The notes below the pieces were generated by a model, which made no database searches, was not told where the DNA came from, and saw only the letters and a list, made by a program, of their open reading frames with translations. Of a DNA stretch of 64,000 bases, positions 60,262 to 64,000 are shown in pieces. A program made the translations under genes and the position numbers. The DNA is from Nitrospirota bacterium (GTDB lineage: Bacteria; Nitrospirota; Thermodesulfovibrionia; Thermodesulfovibrionales; JdFR-88). The stretch's first letter is position 1. The number at the start of each line of letters is the position of its first letter. Where the stretch lies: positions 248,001 to 312,000 of the forward strand of contig JAKBYX010000001.1 of NCBI GenBank assembly GCA_021840255.1, written 5' to 3'.

Positions 60262-60597
60262 TTATCTGCTGCCCAGTTGAATTACCAGGCCGCCTGCAAC
60301 TATCAAAACAAGTCCAAACCAGGTGGCGGCTGCGATCTCCTCTTTGAAAAGGAAGTGTCCGGCCAGGACGCTTACGACGGCGAAAACCCCGACATAGACG
60401 CCAAGCATCTTTGAAAAATCCCATCTCACCATATTGACCGTGAGCCCGTAAAACCCCAGCACACCAAAGCCCGCCACGATAAGGATGAGGCCGCCGGACC
60501 TTAATCCCCGCCGTATCAGGGCATCGCCCCCCACCTCCATCACGGCAGCTATCAGGAAAATGGACCAGGCAATCAGCGGCATGGGGATTTGCTCCAT
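60262..60597 (-). CDS. Small four-helix membrane protein, EamA/SMR-like
   Basis: The 111-residue protein has four hydrophobic segments (about residues 5-25, 33-52, 62-80 and 88-108), the size and pattern of small multidrug-resistance or half-EamA transporters. A glutamate in the first segment (VMEVGGDAL) resembles the SMR proton-coupled Glu14. It lies between the porin and the APC-P-II gene, in the same direction, so it may move the same or a related solute. Substrate unknown. Confidence 0.65.
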   Translation of the reverse strand: MEQIPMPLIAWSIFLIAAVMEVGGDALIRRGLRSGGLILIVAGFGVLGFYGLTVNMVRWDFSKMLGVYVGVFAVVSVLAGHFLFKEEIAAATWFGLVLIVAGGLVIQLGSR

Positions 60598-60637
60598 TCC
60601 GGTACGGCCGGTTTCATTGGCTGATGGAACATCGCTT

Positions 60638-61756
60638 TTACCACGTATACATCACGCCCAGTTCAAGCGTGTCCTGCTGCTTTCTGGTGTTACTGGCGAA
60701 AGTGGCCGCATTGGACCAGTCGTGCCTGTACTCCGGCCTCAAAAGCAGGTTCTTGGCCAGCGCGTACTGGGCCGTAAGCGTGACCTCCTTCAAGTTCTGG
60801 ACGAAGCCCGTCCTGAAGCCCTGCGGGTCCTTGAACTCCTCGGCCCTCACCGTGCCGCTTACCTTGTCCGTAAACACATAGTTGGCATAGAACGCGGCGC
60901 CGTACCATTTGGCGTCCTCATCAAGAAGGTTGGGGTTCGTGGGGCTGCCTTTCTCATAGCCGTAATCGGTGTTTGCGGCCAGCGTCAGTTTGCTTGTCGC
61001 ATTAAGAGAACCCACCCAGTCAAACAGAAACCTGTTGTCATGGTTGTCATTGTTTTCCTCCGGGCCGTAAAGGAAATTGAATATAAGGCTCGATGCGGAA
61101 GAGGGCGTTACGGTCGTGGAGAGCCCGTAGGTCTTGCCTACGTTGTTGCTGGTCTCGTTGTCCCAGCCGTTAAGGACGTACACGTTTGCCGTGACCGCTC
61201 CGGAGACCGGATAGCTCGCCATTAAACCGGTGTGCGTAAAGGGTATGGCGTAGTTGAAGAGGAACGAACGCGAGTAGTTATAGTCGCCGCTGGCCTCTAT
61301 TACCTCCTCCCCAGTGAAAGTGGCGAACTTTCCCAACTGCAAGGTAAGCCCCTTGCCCACTGGCGCAACATAATCAACGTAAGCCTCGGTAAGGTCAAAA
61401 GGCAGATCCTTATCGCTTGCGCCAAGGCCGCTTGAGTGTATGAACTTGGCCGTCTCCCCGGCTGAGAGCTTTACCTTGAAGCCAACGCCGCCCACCGGCG
61501 CGGTCTTCAGGAACTGAAGCTCCATAAGGTCCAGCGTGAAGCTGTTTCCGCTGTGATCGAAGACCCTCCAGTCGTTAGTGTCGGATCCCCTCAGGTTGGC
61601 CGTGTAGCCGCCCTGGAGATAGACGCTCAGGCCAAGGGCCTGCTTGATGGCGTCCACCGAAACCGGATTCGCGGCATCAGCGGCAAAAGCGGTTGTAAAA
61701 CCCAAAAACAAGACGCAAGCAACGGCAAGCACATAGACAAAAAACCTTTTCTTCAT
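60638..61756 (-). CDS. Outer-membrane beta-barrel porin-like protein
   Basis: The protein starts MKKRFFVYVLAV, has a signal peptide ending TTAFA-A, and a 350-residue barrel with alternating aromatic strands and a C-terminal aromatic, W. It resembles BBP2-type porins (DUF1597-like), possibly a solute-specific channel. ATG 61756 is preferred over 61768 because AAGGAG lies just before it. It precedes the EamA-like and APC-P-II genes, which fits an uptake route across both membranes. Confidence 0.75.
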   Translation of the reverse strand: MKKRFFVYVLAVACVLFLGFTTAFAADAANPVSVDAIKQALGLSVYLQGGYTANLRGSDTNDWRVFDHSGNSFTLDLMELQFLKTAPVGGVGFKVKLSAGETAKFIHSSGLGASDKDLPFDLTEAYVDYVAPVGKGLTLQLGKFATFTGEEVIEASGDYNYSRSFLFNYAIPFTHTGLMASYPVSGAVTANVYVLNGWDNETSNNVGKTYGLSTTVTPSSASSLIFNFLYGPEENNDNHDNRFLFDWVGSLNATSKLTLAANTDYGYEKGSPTNPNLLDEDAKWYGAAFYANYVFTDKVSGTVRAEEFKDPQGFRTGFVQNLKEVTLTAQYALAKNLLLRPEYRHDWSNAATFASNTRKQQDTLELGVMYTW

Positions 61757-61811
61757 CGCTCCTTCCATTCCTCCCTTTATTTTTTTCCTGGAAACAAATA
61801 AAAAGTTCTCT

Positions 61812-61828
61812 GGCGGTCAAAGACCGCC
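61812..61828 (-). terminator. Hairpin with T-run after the Fis-like HTH gene
   Basis: On the minus strand, GGCGGTC-ttt-GACCGCC is followed after six bases by TTTTT. It overlaps the end of the HTH gene (stop at 61817). It lies between that gene and the porin, so porin transcription would need read-through, attenuation or another promoter. Confidence 0.7.
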
Positions 61829-62050
61829 GCCTGATCCAGTACCTTCTCCGCGCTCGTCAATGCCGTCTTCTGCCACCTCTTTTCTGATGCGGATACCGTA
61901 CTTCTTCAGCCTGTAGTTGAACATCCTCTCCGAAAGCCCAAGCATCCTTGCCGCCCTGGATTTAACCCACTTGGCCTCCTTCAGGGCATTTCTGATCTCG
62001 GACTTCTCCAGTTCCTCAACCTTTTCCTTCAGAGCCATTTCGGTATTCAT
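61817..62050 (-). CDS. Stand-alone Fis-type helix-turn-helix protein (NtrC C-terminal-like)
   Basis: The roughly 77-residue protein is a Fis/HTH_8 domain: EIRNALKEAKWVKSRAARMLGLSERMFNYRLKKYGI. Its sequence is that of the DNA-binding tail of NtrC/NifA-type activators without the AAA+ or receiver parts. It may bind the same dyads as such an activator, or compete with it. A sigma-54-type promoter overlaps the TTG at 62068, so ATG 62050 (used) or ATG 62038 is the likely start. The glycine-rich tail is short. The porin-transport genes follow. Confidence 0.75.
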   Translation of the reverse strand: MNTEMALKEKVEELEKSEIRNALKEAKWVKSRAARMLGLSERMFNYRLKKYGIRIRKEVAEDGIDERGEGTGSGGGL

Positions 62051-62062
62051 GAATAATGTATT

Positions 62063-62078
62063 TGCCAAAACCGTGCCA
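62063..62078 (-). promoter_or_regulatory. Sigma-54-type promoter
   Basis: On the minus strand TGGCACGGTTTTGGCA: the -24 part TGGCACG is consensus, the -12 part is TGGCA instead of TTGCA, and the ten-base spacing between GG and GC is exact. A transcript would begin near 62052, a few bases before the Fis-like start. Confidence 0.65.
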
Positions 62079-62127
62079 GACTGTAAATCATTGAAAATAC
62101 ATAACTTTCAGGATTGGCCATCAATTG

Positions 62128-62153
62128 CAAAAATGTGAGCCTTTACATTTTTG
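62128..62153. promoter_or_regulatory. Perfect 9-bp dyad, possible enhancer site
   Basis: CAAAAATGT-gagccttt-ACATTTTTG is a perfect inverted repeat with an 8-base spacer. It lies 50-75 bases upstream of the sigma-54-type promoter, where NtrC-like activators bind. The divergent amidotransferase gene lies on the other side. Confidence 0.5.
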
Positions 62154-62243
62154 TACTTACAAATTCGTGTATTGGTTTTGTATGCATGGGACTTTTCGGT
62201 GTTACATAAGGGTCCGGGTGGGACATTATGGCGCCGCATATGA

Positions 62244-62260
62244 GGGAAATCATATTTCCC
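62244..62260. promoter_or_regulatory. Inverted repeat against the amidotransferase promoter
   Basis: GGGAAAT-cat-ATTTCCC ends three bases before the putative -35 at 62263. A repressor or activator binding there could control the amidotransferase. Confidence 0.4.
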
Positions 62261-62262
62261 AC

Positions 62263-62291
62263 TTGACAGGCATTGCTATACTGGAGACAAT
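62263..62291 (+). promoter_or_regulatory. Putative sigma-70 promoter of the amidotransferase gene
   Basis: TTGACA (62263-62268), 17-base spacer, GACAAT (62286-62291); the -10 matches four of six. The gene starts at 62322 after AGCGGAGG. Confidence 0.4.
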
Positions 62292-62321
62292 TAACACCAT
62301 GAAAGCGGAGGCAATAACACT

Positions 62322-63008
62322 ATGAAAGTCCTAGTCCTTAAAAACATACCCATGGAGGGGCCGGGCACCATAGAGGATTACTTAAAGAAACAGGCGATCC
62401 CCTTTGACACGGTCGAGCTGATGGAGGGCGGGGAGCCAAAAGACCCCACCGCCGGGTACTCGCACCTGATAATGATGGGCGGACCGATGGCCGTTTACGA
62501 GATGCACATGCACAAGCATCTTGAAAGAGGCGCATCTCTCATAGATGATTTCATAAAACAGAAAAAACCCGTTTTGGGTGTCTGCCTCGGGGCGCAGATG
62601 ATAGCGCACGTTCTGGGCGCCAATGTCTATGCCGGGGGCCAGAAGGAAGTGGGCTGGTATGAGGTGGACATCTCTCCGGAGGGGATGGAAGACGGAGTTT
62701 TCAAGACCCTTTCCATGGAGGGAGCCCCAAAGGCCGAGGTCTTCCAGTGGCATGGAGACACCTTCGACCTGCCTGCCGGGGCGGTAAGGCTTGCCTCCTC
62801 GCCCGTTTATGCAAACCAGGCGTTCAGGTGGGGCAAAAGCGTTTATGCCCTTCAGTTCCATATAGAGGTTACCCCCCCGATAATCACGGAGTGGTTTGCC
62901 GGAGAAAGGGATTTTTTCGAGACCCAAAAACTGTTTAAAAAGACGCTTGAGGTGTATCCAGAATATTCGAAACGGGCGGTTGAATTTTACGGGGAATTTT
63001 TCAGGTAG
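62322..63008 (+). CDS. Class I glutamine amidotransferase-like protein
   Basis: The 228-residue protein has the GATase1 triad: GVCLGAQMIAHVLGA (nucleophilic Cys) and LQFHIEVTP (His then Glu). IMMGGPMAVYE is the oxyanion-type loop. It resembles GuaA-N or PuuD-like stand-alone domains, which release ammonia from glutamine or cleave gamma-glutamyl amines. It is divergent from the Fis-like gene and so lies beside the transport and P-II cluster, fitting a nitrogen-assimilation role. Confidence 0.88.
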   Translation: MKVLVLKNIPMEGPGTIEDYLKKQAIPFDTVELMEGGEPKDPTAGYSHLIMMGGPMAVYEMHMHKHLERGASLIDDFIKQKKPVLGVCLGAQMIAHVLGANVYAGGQKEVGWYEVDISPEGMEDGVFKTLSMEGAPKAEVFQWHGDTFDLPAGAVRLASSPVYANQAFRWGKSVYALQFHIEVTPPIITEWFAGERDFFETQKLFKKTLEVYPEYSKRAVEFYGEFFR

Positions 63009-63093
63009 CAGGTTTTTTATCTAATTCCACCCCCCACACCTCTTTTTAATACCTTTTCCCCGCTGTCCCTTTTCTGTTAAATTAAATAATAAA

Positions 63094-64000
63094 ATGAGCA
63101 TGTTCGCCGACCTGAAAAAGGATTTCAGGGCCGTATTCGATAAGGACCCGGCCGCGGTGAATGGCCTGCAGGTCTTCCTCTTTTATCCTGGTTTTCACGC
63201 CATACTCTTCCACCGGGCGGCGCACAGCCTGCGGAGGCTTGGCGTTCCCTTCCTGCCGGGCTTCATCGCTTTCGTCTCCCGTGCCCTCACCGGCATCGAG
63301 ATACACCCTGCCGCAAACATCGGTCCCGGTTTTTTCATAGACCATGGGATGGGGGTGGTGATAGGCGAGACAACGGAGATTGGCGCGGACTGTCTTTTAT
63401 ACCAGGGGGTGACGCTCGGGGGCACCGGCAAGGAAAAGGGCAAGAGACACCCGACTCTTGGAAGCCATATAGTGGTGGGGGCCGGGGCGAAGATCTTGGG
63501 GCCGATTACCATCGGGGATTATGTTAAGATAGGGGCTAATTCCGTTGTGCTTAAGTCCGTGCCCGGAAATTCCATAGTGGTAGGGGTGCCGGGGCGGATA
63601 GTAAAACGGAAGGTCCTAAGGGTCCACCAGGACGGGCTGGAAGAGGTGCTTGATCATATACGCATGCCCGACCCTTACGAGGAGAAGTTCTCCGCTATCG
63701 AAGGACATCTGCAGGAAATCCTTGGGAAGATCGAACGGCTTGAAGGAAAGGAAGGGCCTTCTTTGAAGATATACAACACCCTTACGGGCAGGAAAGAGAC
63801 CTTCGTCCCGCTTGCGGCAGGCAGCGTGAACATGTACGTCTGCGGGGTGACCGTGTACGACGTCTGCCATATCGGGCACGCCAGGAGCGCCGTCGTCTTC
63901 GACGCCATAAGAAGGTATTTCCACTACAGGGGATACAACATCCGCTTCGCTAAAAACTTCACCGACATAGACGACAAGATCATTAACAAGGCGGCGCATG
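63094..64000 (+). CDS. Serine O-acetyltransferase fused to cysteinyl-tRNA synthetase (truncated by the window end)
   Basis: One frame from ATG 63094 runs to the window edge. Residues 1-220 are Cys[22 protein letters not shown], left-handed hexapeptide repeats ([27 protein letters not shown]) and a coiled end (LPDP-like [20 protein letters not shown]). From residue 224 CysS begins: [14 protein letters not shown], the zinc-cysteine and HIGH region [17 protein letters not shown], and NFTDIDDKI. No stop codon lies between them, so a bifunctional protein is expected: O-acetylserine synthesis joined to Cys-tRNA charging. A TTG at 63763 with GGAAGG upstream could also start a separate CysS. Confidence 0.88.
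   Translation, partial: MSMFADLKKDFRAVFDKDPAAVNGLQVFLFYPGFHAILFHRAAHSLRRLGVPFLPGFIAFVSRALTGIEIHPAANIGPGFFIDHGMGVVIGETTEIGADCLLYQGVTLGGTGKEKGKRHPTLGSHIVVGAGAKILGPITIGDYVKIGANSVVLKSVPGNSIVVGVPGRIVKRKVLRVHQDGLEEVLDHIRMPDPYEEKFSAIEGHLQEILGKIERLEGKEGPSLKIYNTLTGRKETFVPLAAGSVNMYVCGVTVYDVCHIGHARSAVVFDAIRRYFHYRGYNIRFAKNFTDIDDKIINKAAH

Noticed and set aside
62115-62130. Plus-strand TGGCCATCAATTGC resembling a sigma-54 promoter
   Set aside because: The distance between GG and GC is nine, not the invariant ten, and no gene starts at a suitable distance.

Overview
The window reads as chromosome of a diderm, probably anaerobic bacterium. LptD, GmhA, a PpiD-like chaperone and an outer-membrane barrel show an LPS-bearing outer membrane. 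A RACo-type corrinoid activator, LarC, system II cytochrome c maturation (CcsA/ResB), the MEP isoprenoid pathway and a probable UGA-decoded selenoprotein point to a Nitrospirota- or Desulfobacterota-like lineage. That placement is inference from gene content, not from a phylogeny. Gene density is high and no tRNA, rRNA, CRISPR array or insertion sequence was recognised.

Layout. 1-2.8 kb: start of anmK, PpiD-like, Nudix, hfq, a zinc phospholipase C and HU. 3.2-6.6 kb: gmhA, ruvC-ruvA-ruvB and a HepT-like gene. 6.6-11.8 kb: nagZ, ftsY, corrinoid activator, purQ. 12-16.2 kb: a more AT-rich accessory stretch with vapBC, a two-component pair and a MOSC protein. 16.3-20.5 kb: glcD-ccsA-resB-ligD PE-nagA, tightly packed. 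21-26.4 kb: HPP-like protein, MBL hydrolase, birA, larC, a LysR regulator. 26.4-30.2 kb: PIN/TRAM-ispD-ispF and degP. 30.4-37.9 kb: PBP1A, TPR, phosphomannomutase, MerR, HEAT, CBS-SOD-ferritin. 38-47.9 kb: receiver, nfi, cutA, M29 peptidase, ankyrin, IMPase, acyl-ACP synthetase/acyltransferase, a two-component system, YacP. 48-55.6 kb: one leftward block, zinc ribbon-trpB-trpA-accD-folC-lptD-selenoprotein-YkgJ-like. 55.8-57.7 kb: kup. 57.9-63 kb: a putative nitrogen-responsive transport locus. 63.1 kb to the end: a fused cysE-cysS.

The most notable points are these. (1) An APC-family permease carries a C-terminal P-II signalling domain and sits beside a free P-II protein, a porin, a small EamA-like protein and a stand-alone Fis-type HTH protein. 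The HTH gene is preceded by a sigma-54-type promoter and a dyad. (2) A 60-residue dual-CxxC protein is interrupted by an in-frame TGA that is followed by a SECIS-like hairpin. (3) Serine acetyltransferase and cysteinyl-tRNA synthetase share one uninterrupted reading frame. (4) A roughly 90-bp intergenic repeat occurs in three clear and two decayed copies, and supplies the ribosome-binding site of ruvA and of the phosphomannomutase gene. (5) A-rich tracts recur between genes and as Lys-rich inserts inside conserved enzymes.

Themes that link genes: cell-wall recycling (anmK, nagZ, nagA) with synthesis (PBP1A); envelope biogenesis (gmhA, lptD, phosphomannomutase, degP, PpiD-like, acyltransferase); Holliday-junction processing (ruvCAB) and repair (nfi, LigD PE); oxidative and metal stress (SOD, ferritin-like, cutA, cysteine-rich MerR).
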